Source of the DNA: Panopea generosa
Taxonomy: Eukaryota > Mollusca > Bivalvia > Adapedonta > Hiatellidae
DNA: 64,000 nucleotides
Assembly: GCA_029582155.1 (NCBI GenBank)
Contig: CM055912.1
Span: 1,054,001-1,118,000 of the forward strand
Direction: 5' to 3'
Part shown: positions 11,041 through 22,257 of the stretch, piece by piece
Position numbering within the stretch: the stretch's first letter is position 1
Layout: every line of letters begins with the position of its first letter
Notes under the pieces: model-generated
Databases searched by the model: none
Told to the model about the DNA's origin: nothing
The model's input: the letters and a program-made list of their open reading frames with translations, nothing else
Translations under genes and position numbers: made by a program

Positions 11041-12345
11041 ACAAGTTTTCATAGGCGCAAAACTGGTCCAAGTAGAGTTGGTCTTGTCTTGCATTTAAGT
11101 TCTGTAACATAAAACAGGTGTAAGTACAGTTGGTCTTGTCTTGCATTTAAGTTCTGTTATATAAAACAGGTCCAAATAGAGTAGGTCTTGTCTTGCATTT
11201 AAATTCTGTTACATACAACAGGTATAAGTAGAGTTGGTCTTGTCTTGCATTTAAATTCTGTTACATAAAACAGGTCCAAGTAGAGTTAGCTTGTCTTTCA
11301 TTTAAATTTTGTTACATAAAACAGGTATAAGTAGAGTTGGTCTTGTCTTGTATTTAAATTCTGTTACATAAAACAGGTCAAAGTAGAGTGTGTCTTGTCT
11401 TGCATTTAAATTTTGTTGCATAAAACAGGTCCAAGTAGGGTTGGTTTTGTCTTGCATTTATATTTTTTTACATAAAACAGGTCCAAGTAGAGTTGGTCTT
11501 GTCTTGCATTTAAATTCTGTTACATAAAACAGGTCCATTTAAATTCTGTTACATAAAACAGGTATAAGTAGAGTTGGTTTTGTCTTGCATTTAAATTCTG
11601 TTACATAAAACAGGTCCAAGTAGAGTTGGTCTTGTCTTTCATTTAAATTCTGTTGCATAAAACAGGTCCAAGTAAAGTTGGTTTTGTTTTGCATTTAAAT
11701 TTTGTTACATAAAACAGGTCCCAGTAGAGTTATTATTTTTTTGCATTTAAATTCTGTTACATAAAACAGGTCCAAGTAGAGTTGGTCTTGTCTTGCATTT
11801 ATATTCTGTTACATAAAACAGGTCCAAGTAGAGTTGGTCTTGTCTTGCATTTAAATTCTGTTACATTAAACAGGTCCATTCAAATTCTGTTACATAAAAC
11901 AGGTCCAAGTAGAGTTGGTCTTGTCTTGCATTTAAATTCTGTTACATAAAACTGGTCCAAGTAGAGTTGGTCTTGTCTTGCATTTAAATTGTATTACATA
12001 AAACAGGTCCAAGTAGAGTTGGTTTTGTCTTGCATGTAAATTCTGTTACATAAAACAGGTCCAAGTAGAGTTGGTTTGTCTTGCATATAAATTGTGTTAC
12101 ATAAAACAGGTCCAAGTAGAGTTGGTTTTGTCTTGCATGTAAATTCTGTTACATAAAACAGGTCCAAGTAGAGTTGGTTTTGTCTTGCATTTAAATTCTG
12201 TTACATAAAACAGGTACAAGTAGAGTTTGTTTTGTTTTGCATTTAAATTCTGTTACATAAAACAGGTATAAGTAGAGTTGGTCTTGTCTTTCATTTAAAT
12301 TCTGTTACATAAAACAGGTCCAAGTAGAGTTGATCTTGTCTTGCA
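11041..12345. repeat. 52-bp subterminal tandem array, about 25 copies
   Basis: The unit is about ATAAAACAGGTCCAAGTAGA, GTTGGTCTTGTCTTGCATTT, AAATTCTGTTAC. Two shortened units (about 11533 and 11873) join directly through GGTCCATT. GGTCCAAG and the CTTGC core are shared with the transposon's inverted ends, so the array probably arose by repeated duplication of subterminal sequence. Confidence 0.9.
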
Positions 12346-13690
12346 GTGAAATATTTTACTAAACCAATATTTAAAGCATCAGATAGACTTCTGTTGTTTT
12401 GAAAAGAGTTTGTTATTGCAGTGGTTTGATATATTAAAACACTATTAATAATTTAGAAATGGGTTTGGGCCACAAGTTATTCAAACATTTGATTCAGCTC
12501 TCCCCCTACAACAAATAACATATTGAGTGTCGTAGTTGTCAAACAAATAAATTTGAAAGAGAAAAAAGATAGAAATGTAAGAGTAACAGGTGAAAGAAAA
12601 GATAAAAACAAACTTAAAATAATACTAAAATCATAATGAGTTTTTTTATAAATACTGGTATTAGACTGTGATTACATGGTTAAACATAATATAACAGTAT
12701 TTATTGATAGAAAGGACAATTTTTTGCAAACATGTGTGGCATAAGATAGTGTGTGTGTGTAGGGGGGGGGGGGGGGGGGGGGGTAACTGCCTTATATCCT
12801 CCTCCTCCTCAAAGAATATGGTTTAGCAGTTATTACCATTATAGGTGTTTTGTACATATTTGAACATGGCCAACTTTGTAGTTTCTTTAAATTAAAGTTA
12901 CAATTCTCCTCCTAAATATACTATACTGAGTTCCAAATGTTTTGTTGGTATTTTCATGCGAGTTTAACTATAATACAAAAAAAGATTTCGATATTTTTTT
13001 TTTAATTCAACTATATTTGTCAAAGTACTAAGAGCAACATCAATAGAGTTTGGATTTATTTTATGGTCTGGTTGAAAGTTATTGCCCCTTTGTGTAAAAC
13101 AGCATTTTGTCAAATAAAAGCATAGTGCTTGTCTAGTTAAACAACCGAAACTGTGTTAATGACGAGATAAAACACCACAAAATGTAAACTTGTGTAAAAC
13201 AATGCATAATATGTCATCACTGTACATGCATTCCCTCTTGAAAGTTATGAAGTCGGTAAATTACCTCCCTTAACATTGAAATAAGAAAGATTTAAAATGG
13301 CGGATATCACCAGAATGAAAGTTGGCATATTTGATTTATTCACCGTTTCTGTTTGTTACTAACCCAAATTCAATTTCAGACTGCATCTTCAAAAGATCAA
13401 TTCCATATCCAAGCACACATCCGGATTTAAATGTACCCTATGGGATTTCCCATGTATTTTATCTGACAAAACTTTTGGTACTCAGTATAGATCCCTCCTA
13501 GATATTGTGCAATAACATTTATAGTATTGACAAAAATATAAGTTATATATTATAGGCACACTTAAACCTGGCTTTGGATAGCATGTGTTTGAATCTTTAT
13601 GGCAGTATTAATGCAAATTTTCTATTGGAAATGATTTTATAGGTTCAATTACACAAACTTGAAGACTCTTTGTCTGTTTGTTGGACATTT
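12346..13690. other. Interior of the 5.2-kb element, AT-rich
   Basis: Contains the 22-G run at 12762-12783 and a short start-like context AAAATGGCGG near 13296. That is followed by a 21-codon frame (MADITRMKVGIF...) that stops at 13362, perhaps the promoter and start of a lost transposase. GTAAATTACCTCCCTTAAC near 13257 is another repeat-like phrase. No convincing gene is seen. Confidence 0.35.
12762..12783. repeat. Homopolymer run of 22 G
   Basis: Preceded by (GT)5 and TAG. A run this long can form G-quadruplex structures and is prone to length error in sequencing. Confidence 0.95.
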
Positions 13691-14520
13691 AGCCTCTACT
13701 GCTGTACCAAACTATGAAACAATTTTGTATTTGAAGTTGCACAAATTACACTTTTGAAAAATATTGAAAACAATGAAGAGTCTAATGACTTTGGAGATTT
13801 CTCTGAAATACCTGATGGTGAGTACTCATGTTGTGTACAATGAAAATTTGGCATCAACATTGACACAACTTTATGAACCAGGTATATCAGATAGTGATAG
13901 TTTAGTTTGTAAGAAACTTGTGACAAAGATTATTATTTGTCTCAACAGTGTCTATTCCTGAGGTAAAGTACTGTAATTGCATTCATCAATGCACATATTT
14001 TGTCTAAACCAGAAAAAATTGAATCAGGACCAGAATTGAATGATTCTTTCATTGAAAGAGTAATATTGGGGAGTTTAATGAATGAACCAAATATATGTAT
14101 TAATATATTGACATAACCTGAACTGATGATGAAGATGTTCCATTATGCTTTATAAAATACATGCTCTAGTTTAAATCTATTCCAGAAACTTAAACATTGA
14201 TTCAACTTCTAATCAAATGATTTTGCCACAGAAACTGAAGTAACTGAATTCTGAGCATAGAAGTTCAAGCAACAAAACTTCGTTAAAGAGTAGTCAAACA
14301 ATAAATTTTGATATTGAAGTTGTTGCTAAATAAAGAAATGGATTTAAGTAAAGATGATCTTGAAAAAGTGCCGATTAGTGTCATTCACAATGAAGAGACA
14401 AATAGCAAATTTGAGAAGTAGCATTGTGAATGAATAGAGAGCTCTGTTAGCAGTTTAGCTGACAACACAACCTTATCAGCTTAAGGTAACTGATCTGGAG
14501 GAATTCTTTAAACCTATTCA
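13691..14520 (+). pseudogene. Possible transposase remnant, unrecognised
   Basis: Between the inverted ends of the 5.2-kb element, short open pieces rich in Asp, Glu, Ser and Asn are broken by stops and frame changes. One piece near 13757 includes ESNDFGDFSEIPDGEYS and another near 13840 includes TLTQLYEPGISDSDS. No catalytic motif could be identified. The placement is the main reason to suspect a transposase. Confidence 0.25.
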
Positions 14521-14859
14521 TGTTACTATCTGCTTTTGTCAGGTGAGCCTGCACTAGATATTTTGTTTAAAGAATTTCCACACTTTTTAAAGCAATGTCT
14601 ACGATTGTATGACCTATAGCTGGTGAATGCAAGAAAAATATTTTGCATTACAGGAACATTGACCTTCAAATGCCATTTACAGGAATTCATAAAAAAAAAA
14701 ATTTCTGTTTTTTTTTCCATCTAATATGATTTGGTGACATTTTAACCTCACAGGCATGGCTCATAGTTACTTTGAAGGTTGTCAAAATGTCAAAAGGAAG
14801 ATTCGAGATTCACTCTACATGTACAAAAACAACAAATTATCACAGATGAAAAATATCAC

Positions 14860-15125
14860 ATCAATAAATGAATATGCAGAATGAACCTAGAACCTTCATA
14901 CTGGCAGAAATGCAGAGAATCAGCAAATTCTGTCGTATTACTCAAATTGTCGCTTCTTACGACATGCACAAACCACATTGATCCTTTTCTTGCCATCACT
15001 GAAATGGCTCCCTAGAACCACACAGGGGTTGGTAATTTAACTACAATAATGAACATGACAAAAAACTATAAAATGAACATGACACCCATTCAGAGGATTC
15101 CTACCGCTCTGCAGAGATTGACAAT
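14860..15125 (-). mobile_element. Dispersed SINE-like repeat, reverse copy
   Basis: An inverted counterpart of 31975-32385. Shared landmarks, read on the minus strand, are CTCTGCAGAG, GGAATCCTCTGAATGGGT, TGTTCATTATTGT, AATTTGCTGA and GAACCTAGGTTCAT-type phrases. It sits inside the 5.2-kb element and so is a later insertion into it. Confidence 0.6.
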
Positions 15126-15815
15126 GAGTCTGTTCTTACCAGGGACCACAAGGGTTGTCAGTAGTCAAATATTTCAGTCTACCATCAATTTTACCTCATT
15201 CTGAGCCATAAGTCTGAGTTGGGGGTGTGTAAAGGCATATCAATGTGCTTATCATACCCAGTATGATGTTCATAAATGAAATAGGTGTAGTTTATAGGTG
15301 TAGCTAGTACTTTCATGTATAGGTAAATGGATATAGACTGGGTGATTTTGAGCTGTGCTAGGGATAGTTATAAACATAACACTGTTAAAGAAAAAAAATA
15401 AAAGCAGTAGATTTATATTTAAAGATATTATTTCGGTTAAAAAATATTACATGTATATTGTAATAGTCAATAAAATTTTGTTTCATATTTGAGATATTTA
15501 ATTTGAAAACAAACCCTTCTTGTTTGCATGATGATATATATCTTATTATTTATTTAGCTAAATTATCATTTTAATGGCAGAGGCCAATGAAGTCATTAAT
15601 AGTTACCAAAACTGACATACATAATGTACCATTTTGATTTGAAATGTTAAAATGAAATAAAAGACTTTGATTACTTTGAAAGTTATTATCTTCATAATTA
15701 TTATCATAACTCTTAAAAAGTCAGAGTTCTGTACCAAACTGAAGCTATTTACATGATAACAATTCCCTGCAAGACTTAAAAGACTGTAGTTGGTCTAGAA
15801 TGACTCTTAATGTAT
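15126..15815. other. Interior of the 5.2-kb element, no feature
   Basis: AT-rich sequence with no coding pattern. It runs up to the right-hand subterminal repeats at 15816-15930. Confidence 0.35.
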
Positions 15816-16112
15816 CGGTGCAAGACAAGCCCAGCTCAACTTGGTATTGTCTTGCACTGAAATATTTCATTCAAAATAGGTCTAAGTTGAGTTGGACTTT
15901 TCTTGCGCCAAGATATTCAGTGCAAAATGAGTCCACTTCTCAGATACACTATTTTCAGTTATAAAAATTAAATTACATAGCATAAATTCCTGTATGATTC
16001 TGTAGCATTATGTGTTGTTATGTCCTTTCCCAAATATAACAGAATATAATCAGTTCTTTGCTTTTCCTGAACAATTTTTAAAAAGTGACTTGGTCCAGTC
16101 TTGCGCCAAGCC

Positions 16113-16480
16113 ATCGAATTATTTGGTGCTACATAGATGCATGTACATTTACATCCTTTACCCAACCTTTTAAATACATGTATTATTTAACTGATAAAAA
16201 CATTGCTGCCTTTTATTATAAGTGATGTTTTTAACTTTCAGGTTCGGCGCCAATAAATAAAATAATCAAACAAAAATGTATTGACATTTATTGTGCTGAA
16301 ATATTATATTAGATGAAAATAATTTTATGAAAATATGTTACAGATGGGGTACAAGACTATAATGGTGTACTACAATCCAGAGACTACGACATGTAAGACA
16401 GACTCTGATTTGATAAGATTTCCTTTGAGGTGAAAAACCGACAGCACTTAAGGATTGATATTAACACAATAATAAAATGC
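16113..16480. other. AT-rich DNA without recognisable features
   Basis: Nothing seen beyond simple AT-rich sequence. Confidence 0.35.
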
Positions 16481-16750
16481 GGGCCCATTTAGCTTAGTCT
16501 GTAGCTTGTCTGACTGTCAATCCAGTTGCCCTACTTGGCCGCAGTTTCCAAGATGATTGATATTCAAAATGGTGTCCAATTGGTATTCATCCTTCACTGC
16601 TGCTTCAAATGGGAAATTTATCAGATGCTTGTGGAGAAAGATGTGCTTGAGTACTTGTTAACCTTCCAGGATTTCAGGAAAGAGTGGTTAGGTAAATTGA
16701 TCATCTGTTAGCCCTCAATGGCATAAAAAATGACACTAAATATTCAAACA
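16481..16750 (+). mobile_element. tRNA-derived SINE (family 2), forward copy
   Basis: Starts GGGCCCATTTAGCTTAGTCTG, a decayed form of the family-2 tRNA head. It continues through a decayed B box and body and ends CACTAAATATTCAAACAAAT, the expected tail side. It is more diverged than 9711-10010, so it is probably old. Confidence 0.65.
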
Positions 16751-17054
16751 AATAACAATTCTATCTGAAAACAGATTTATTACAAGAGCGATTTAAGAAA
16801 GCTCCCAAGTTTATCTTGCAGACAGCCTCCAATTAATATTGGAAATTTCAACTTAATTTTAAGTGGTTTTAAATATTCTTTTATAATTCTACATCTGCTC
16901 ATGGGCTCACATATTTGCATGTGATTCATGTTTACAAGTTCATATCATATGAAATTTCAACAAATAAAAAAGTCATTCTTTAATTTAGGTTTACTTAAGA
17001 ACAACTTGTTGAACGATTGATCATGAGAATTCATTTTGTCCAAAACGTCCATTT
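16751..17054. other. AT-rich DNA without recognisable features
   Basis: Nothing seen. Confidence 0.35.
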
Positions 17055-17211
17055 ACAGTCAAATCTGTTGAGCAGCCACTTGTCTAACAGCCACATTTTC
17101 TATTTCCCATGTGTGCTTTCAGAGCAAATTAAACTGTATTAAGCAACCACTTGTCTTGAAGGGCGACTTTTGCTCCTTCTCTTGACTGGCTGCCTAAGAC
17201 AGGTTTGACTA
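17055..17211. mobile_element. MITE with CAGTCAAA inverted ends
   Basis: The left end reads CAGTCAAATCTGTTGAGCAG. The reverse complement of the right end reads AGTCAAACCTGTCTTAGGCA. The ends are flanked by TA on both sides, consistent with a TA target site. The interior has CACTTGTCTTGAAG and TTTTGCTCCTTCTC, shared with the degraded copy at 7945-8115. It is non-coding and moved by an enzyme encoded elsewhere. Confidence 0.65.
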
Positions 17212-17617
17212 TATATTTCTGATAATAGAAAAATTGTTGCCCACCTTTTCAATGAAAAGTGGCGGGATATAGGTTGTAATCTCCTCCTGTTTGTCTGTCC
17301 ATCTGTAATAATTTACTACTACATTGTTTGAGTAACTCTGGCAGTTTTAATGCCTTGGGGACAATCATCAACATGAGGTTGAAATTCACATAATCTTATG
17401 GGAGGTTGTTTGGCAGGAAATTGAATGCAGTGGATTTGCTTGTCAGTTAAAACTGAAACTGCTTTATTTGATTAAACGCCTGTTCCTATACAAGTTCATA
17501 TTCAAGGTATAAAACATAAGTATAAATCTGAATAATTACAACATAAAAATTTTTTCAAATTACATAAAATCACTGCATAAATTTCAAATAAAGATTAAAA
17601 TAAAACAGACTTGTGCC
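17212..17617. other. Intergenic DNA, includes probable LINE 3' flank
   Basis: The last 150 bases probably include the 3' untranslated part of the LINE remnant that follows on the minus strand. Nothing else is recognised. Confidence 0.35.
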
Positions 17618-18460
17618 TTAAAACAATGTATAGAAATCTTGAAAATAAACTGTTTTCAGATTCTTTTTAAAACTTTCTACAAATTCAGACAACCTTATGC
17701 TCAACGGTAGACTGTTCCACAGGCTAGGACCTACTGTACCAAAACTTCTGTCACTAAAACACTTTCTTTTGTTAAATGGAATAACATAGCACCTATCTGT
17801 GGAGTCTGAAGACCTCAAACCTGAAGCACTAAAATATCTTATACAACTCTCAGATCTAATTTTATCACCAGCAATGTTTATTTCCTTTGTACTACATTTA
17901 TTCAACTGTGCTCTACTACCAAATATAATAAACTCAGTTTTTGAAGTGTTCACCTTTAGTTTGTTCTCATTCATCCAGTTGTTAATTGTCTCTGCACATT
18001 GTTCAAGTTCTTTTATCGCATGTATTTACTTGTTGACTGGTGTTGGTTAGAAACGTTTATTTGCAATATGATCATCTGCAAATCCATAAACTGAAATGCT
18101 TGGTGGAATATTATCAAATAGCGTTCTCGCGTAAGTAAGATAGGGCCAAGGACCCAAACAACTTCCTTGGGGGACACTACATTGTAGCAAACGTGGGGTG
18201 ATAAAGTTGAATTTACACTCACTCTGCAGCTACGTGGTCTGAGATACGAGTCAACCCAACATAGTGCTTCTTTCCCACAGACACCATACTGGCTTTGAAG
18301 AACATTAAGAAGTATATCATGATCAACAGTATCAAAAGCTTCACTTAGATCGATTGCGGTCAATGCAGATATCTCTTGTTTCTCCAGTTCACCTAAACCA
18401 AGGCTCAGCATGAGCTTTTGTGATCACACTGTGTCAGTAGTCCATCTGCCTGTAACCTTT
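17618..18460 (-). pseudogene. LINE reverse transcriptase remnant with internal deletion
   Basis: Minus-strand reading from about 18455 begins with a decayed SAYR.HSTETA-like block and continues SALTAIDLSEAFDTVDHDIL (about 18350), a thumb block with WVDSYLRPR, then a scrambled stretch where the catalytic (F/Y)ADD should lie. In a new frame come NENKLKVNTSKTEFIIFGS (about 17960) and a C-terminal block with SDRSFGTVGPSLWNSLPLSI ending at a stop at 17618. The joining of palm and C-terminal pieces at IRYF/SASGLRSS indicates a deletion. This is a different, dead LINE lineage from the one at 2010-2962. Confidence 0.8.
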
Positions 18461-18654
18461 GGGTAGATAGAACTCGTAGTTCAATTCTAAATTATCCAAG
18501 TAAATTAGATATATAGCCATAAGAGCTTGGCTCCTTTCTTACAATCATTCTGCAGAATTTTTGGTCTTGAATGGTCAAAATTTGCAGTAAGTCTCACACA
18601 ACATCTCACCTTTATCATTCTATATAAAATGAACTATTCATGCACAAGTCAGTG

Positions 18655-20025
18655 ATCTATGGTGATTGTGACTATATCTATCTATGGTTATTATATATGG
18701 TTATTGTGACCATATCTGTCTATGGTTATTGTGACCATATCTATGTTTTTTGTGACCACATATATCTATGGTTATTGTGACGATATCTGCCTATGGTTTT
18801 TGTCTATTGTAATTGTGACCATATCTATTTATGGTTATTGTTACCATATCTGTCTATGGTTGTTTTGACCACATCTGTCTATGGTTATTGTGACCATATC
18901 TATCTATGGTTATTGTGACCATATCTATGTATGGTTATTGTGACCATATCTGTTTATGGTTATTGTGACCATATATATCTATGGTAATTGTGACCTTATC
19001 TGCCTGTGGTTGTTGTGACTACATCTGATTATGGTTATTGTGACCACATCTATCTATGGTTGTTTTGACCATATCTATCTAAGGTTATTGTGACCACATC
19101 TGTCTATTGTTATTGTGACTACATCTGTCTATGGTTGTTTTGACCATATCTATGGTTGTTGTGAACACATCTGTCTATGGTTGTTATGACCTAATATTTT
19201 TATGTTTGTTGTGACCACATCTGTCTATGATTGTTGTGGCCACATCTGTCTATAGTTCTTGTGACAACATCTGTCTATGGTTGCTGTGACCACATCTGTC
19301 TATGGTTATTGTGGATCTGCCTATGTTGTTGTGACCACATCTGTCTATGGTTGCTGTGACAACAACTGTTTATGGTTGCTGTGACTACATATGTCTATGG
19401 TTGTTGTGATCATATCTTTTATGGTTATTGTGACCACATTTGTCTATGGTTGCTGTGACCACATCTGTTTATGGCTGCTGTGACCACATCTGTCCATGGT
19501 TGCTGTGACCACATCTGTCTATGGTTGCTGTGACCACATCTGTTTATGGTTATTGTGACCACATCTGTCTATGGTTGTTGTGACCACATCAGTCTATGGT
19601 TGTTGTGACCACATCTGTCTATGATTATTGTGACCACATCTGTCTATGGTTGTTGTTACCACATCTTCTATGGTTGCTGTGACCACATATGTTTATGGTT
19701 GCTGTGACCACATCTGTCTATGGTTGATGTGGTTGTTGTGACCACATCTGTCTATGGTTATTGTGACCAAATCTGTCTATGGTTGTTGTGGTTGTTGTTA
19801 CTACATCTGTCTATGGTTATTGACCTGTCTATGGTTGCTCTGACCAAATCTGGCTATGGTTGCTGTGAGCACATCTGTCTATGGATGCTGTGACCACATC
19901 TGTCTTTGGTTGCTGTGACCACATCTGTCTAAGGTTGTTGTGACCACATCTGTCTATGGTTGTTATAGACCACATCTATAAAAAAATATTATATGGTTAT
20001 TGTGACCACATCTATCTATGGTGGT
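18655..20025. repeat. 25-bp minisatellite, about 54 copies
   Basis: The unit is about TCTATGGTTATTGTGACCAC plus ATCTG. Variants carrying GTTGTTGTG or GTTGCTGTG are clustered, with GTTATT units dominant on the left and GTTGCT units on the right, which suggests local homogenisation. The array ends directly against the SINE-derived 106-bp array. Confidence 0.9.
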
Positions 20026-20044
20026 GCTCACCATTTAGATGATA

Positions 20045-20702
20045 GTTCTAGGTCTGGTCGATCAGGTGTCTATATAATGTCGTCTGTATTGTGACTGTGT
20101 GGGTATCATACTATGTGTCTGGCATGATACTCCAGTGTGGCTCAGAATACCTATATACATTAGACTTGCAGGTGTCTGTGTAATGTCGTCTGTATTGTGA
20201 CTGTGCGCGGCATCATACCATGTATCTGGCATGATACTCCAGTGCAGCTCAGAATACCTATATATATTACACTTGCAGGTGTCTGAATAATGTCACCTGT
20301 ATTGTGACAGCGTGGCATCATACCATGTATCTGGCATGATACTCCAGTGTGGCTCAGAATACCTATATATATTACACTTGCAGGTGTCTGAATAATGTCA
20401 CCTGTATTGTGACTGTGTGGGCATCATACCATGTATCTGGCATGATACTCCAGTGTGGCTCAGAATACCTATATATATTACACTTGCAGGTGTCTGTATA
20501 ATGTCGTCTGTATTGTGACTGTGTGGGCATCATACCATGTATCTGGCATGATACTCCAGTGTGACTCAGAATACCTATATATATTACACTTGCAGGTGTC
20601 TGTATAATGTCGTCTGTATTGTGACTGTGTGGGCATCATACCATGTATCTGGCATGATACTCCAGTGTGACTCAGAGTACCTATATATATATTATTCTTG
20701 CA
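20045..20702. repeat. 106-bp minisatellite derived from a SINE core, 6 copies
   Basis: GGTGTCTG-type landmarks lie at 20065, 20171, 20278, 20383, 20489 and 20595, a period of 105-107 bp. About 85 bp of each unit, from GGTGTC through TATAATGTC, CATCATACCATGT and GGCATGATACTCCAGTGTG, matches the centre of the SINE at 383-700. The rest (AGAATACCTATATATATTAC) is unrelated. The first unit still carries SINE sequence upstream (GTTCTAGGTCTGGTCG), so the array grew from a single SINE insertion. Confidence 0.85.
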
Positions 20703-20790
20703 TACATTTTACAGTTGGGGCTGTTTCTTTATATATTTTTATGTAAAAAAATAACAAACATATATACATATGGTTTCTGGTGTTGAGTAC

Positions 20791-20859
20791 ATCTTTATAG
20801 TGTAATGTAGCACAATTTTCTATATGAAAAGGACTCCAGGTTCAAGTCCTGGTGGAGAC
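20791..20859 (+). tRNA. tRNA-like cloverleaf, anticodon position ATA
   Basis: Folds as a 69-nt cloverleaf: acceptor ATCTTTA/TGGAGAC (one A-C mismatch, two G-T pairs); D arm GTGT/GCAC with loop AATGTA; anticodon stem with four of five pairs around CTATATG; 4-nt variable loop; T arm CCAGG/CCTGG with the canonical loop TTCAAGT. TAGTGTAATG recalls the nuclear tRNA-Gln D arm. It is more likely a tRNA-derived repeat or pseudogene than a working gene. Confidence 0.3.
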
Positions 20860-21119
20860 CTCAGCACTTTTAACCAGTGTACAACATAAACACTTAATTC
20901 TGTCAACCAGAACTATAACATTAATGCTATTGTTGTATAATACATACTTCACAGACACTGAACTAGCCTAATGATTTCCATCATCTGTCATGAAAACTCC
21001 AAATTGTTCTGATTCCTGAAATAAACACATCCAAACTTACTGTTCAAATTTTTTTTACTACCTTCATTTCATGAATTCAAAACAGATTTGCAATGTAAAG
21101 TAAGAAGCCTCCAACAGAT
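20860..21119. other. Spacer between two tRNA-like sequences
   Basis: AT-rich with no recognised feature. The two flanking cloverleaves face each other from opposite strands. Confidence 0.35.
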
Positions 21120-21188
21120 ATCCTTAGTTGGGATTGAACCAACATCTTCCATTTTAAAGACGGATGTACTTCATTGTACTATAAGGAT
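21120..21188 (-). tRNA. tRNA-like cloverleaf with ochre-type anticodon TTA
   Basis: Read on the minus strand, 69 nt fold with all 21 stem pairs formed (one is G-T): acceptor ATCCTTA/TAAGGAT, D arm GTAC/GTAC with loop AATGAA, anticodon stem TCCGT/ATGGA, and T arm GTTGG/CCAAC with the canonical loop TTCAATC. The discriminator base is A. The anticodon loop CTTTAAA places TTA at 34-36, which would read the stop codon UAA; CTTTGAA of tRNA-Gln or CTTTCAA of tRNA-Glu would need one change. The D loop lacks GG. It could be a nuclear suppressor-type tRNA pseudogene, a mitochondrial tRNA insertion, or a SINE head. Confidence 0.45.
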
Positions 21189-21690
21189 GCATCTTGAAGC
21201 TACATTACAGCACTGCACACTAAGTATAAATATAATCCTGTTTTCACTGGCTGCTATAAAAACATCATTTGTTGAGAAACTTGTTTAAAAAATAATTAAA
21301 GAACAATAACACTGCCAAAAGTCAATGGAACTAAACGCAACCCAAAAGTGGTTGCAAAACTGTATAGAAAAAAGCCAGTTTCCACTCAAATTGCAGCATG
21401 CACATGTTACCAGGCCTTCTAAAATTCCAAAATGCAAATCGGTCCAGGTTTTTTACTACCAAGAATCACACTTATTTATAAAAAATCACTAAAATTGCCT
21501 TACATTATCCATTACATGTATGCATACCCCACCCTCCATGTCAGCTGCATCGTGTATTTCTTTGTTTATTTATTAATAGGAAACGATTTCAAGTTTATTT
21601 GTGTATTATTTATAACATACTTTATCACAATGTGTACATTTAAATGACTGACATTATGTTTCCGCTTTACTGAATAATTTTCATTATATT
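21189..21690. other. AT-rich DNA without recognisable features
   Basis: Nothing seen. Confidence 0.35.
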
Positions 21691-22257
21691 AAAAATGTTT
21701 GATTGAACCGAAAGTGATGCAAGTTCCGGAAGCTGCGTGAAATAATCACCATGGAAACCAATGTAACGGTTCAACCACCAAAATAAATCATTCAGAACCT
21801 GTCCCACATCAAAACAGAATGGGTCCAGCTTTTATCACTTTCATTAATTAATGTCATTAATTTTATAATTAAAATTATTTTTTTTAAAAAATGAAACAAA
21901 CAAGTAACACCCCACGTTTTATCAAATATTTTAAAGACGCAAACAATATTCGGTCCGACCGTCCCAGCTTTGGCTAGCGGTATATCAAAGAAATATACGA
22001 ACGCAAACACAGTCTTTTGATGAACCGACAGAATGCTATGGGTCACTGATCACACATTGAAGGCGTGCTACATAGCGATAGACTCTTCCGATAAACTCCC
22101 CTAATACGGTCAATGGTTTAGTCGAAATTGACATCATTTCGCACAGCAGGTGACAAAACAAACGGATTATTGAGTCAAATGATATTGCCGCAAGGCGTAT
22201 TTCGCAGATCAGTATGGCATGGTAAGAGCAATTTATGAGATTTTATACGACCGATAG
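21691..22257. other. CpG-retaining intergenic stretch
   Basis: CpG dinucleotides are denser here than in neighbouring AT-rich DNA (for example TTCCGGAAGCTGCG, AATATTCGGTCCGACCG, TGCCGCAAGGCG). It includes a donor-like GCATG|GTAAGAG near 22218. It could be a promoter or an untranslated first exon, but no coding frame was recognised on either strand. Confidence 0.3.

Larger units (their letters stand above)
10879..16112. mobile_element. Degenerate 5.2-kb DNA transposon with terminal inverted repeats
   Basis: The left end (10879) reads ATGGCTTGGCGCAAGACTGG followed by TCCAAG. The right end (to 16112) is its reverse complement with one mismatch, giving inverted repeats of about 26-30 bp. Subterminal copies of the same motif occur inside the left end (GGCGCAAAACTGGTCCAAG, about 11054) and inside the right end (15820-15930). 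The left interior holds a 52-bp tandem array. The middle (about 13690-14500) shows broken acidic reading frames that may be transposase remains; no family was recognised. No clear target duplication is visible. The design of inverted ends plus subterminal tandem repeats recalls Foldback or Galileo-type elements, but this is inference. Confidence 0.55.

Noticed and set aside
18655..20025. CRISPR-like array (25-bp repeats)
   Set aside because: Head-to-tail units without spacers; an ordinary minisatellite.
22170..22222. Coding exon ending GCATG|GTAAGAG
   Set aside because: No frame gives a recognisable protein, and the acceptor side is unclear. Kept only as a CpG-retaining stretch.
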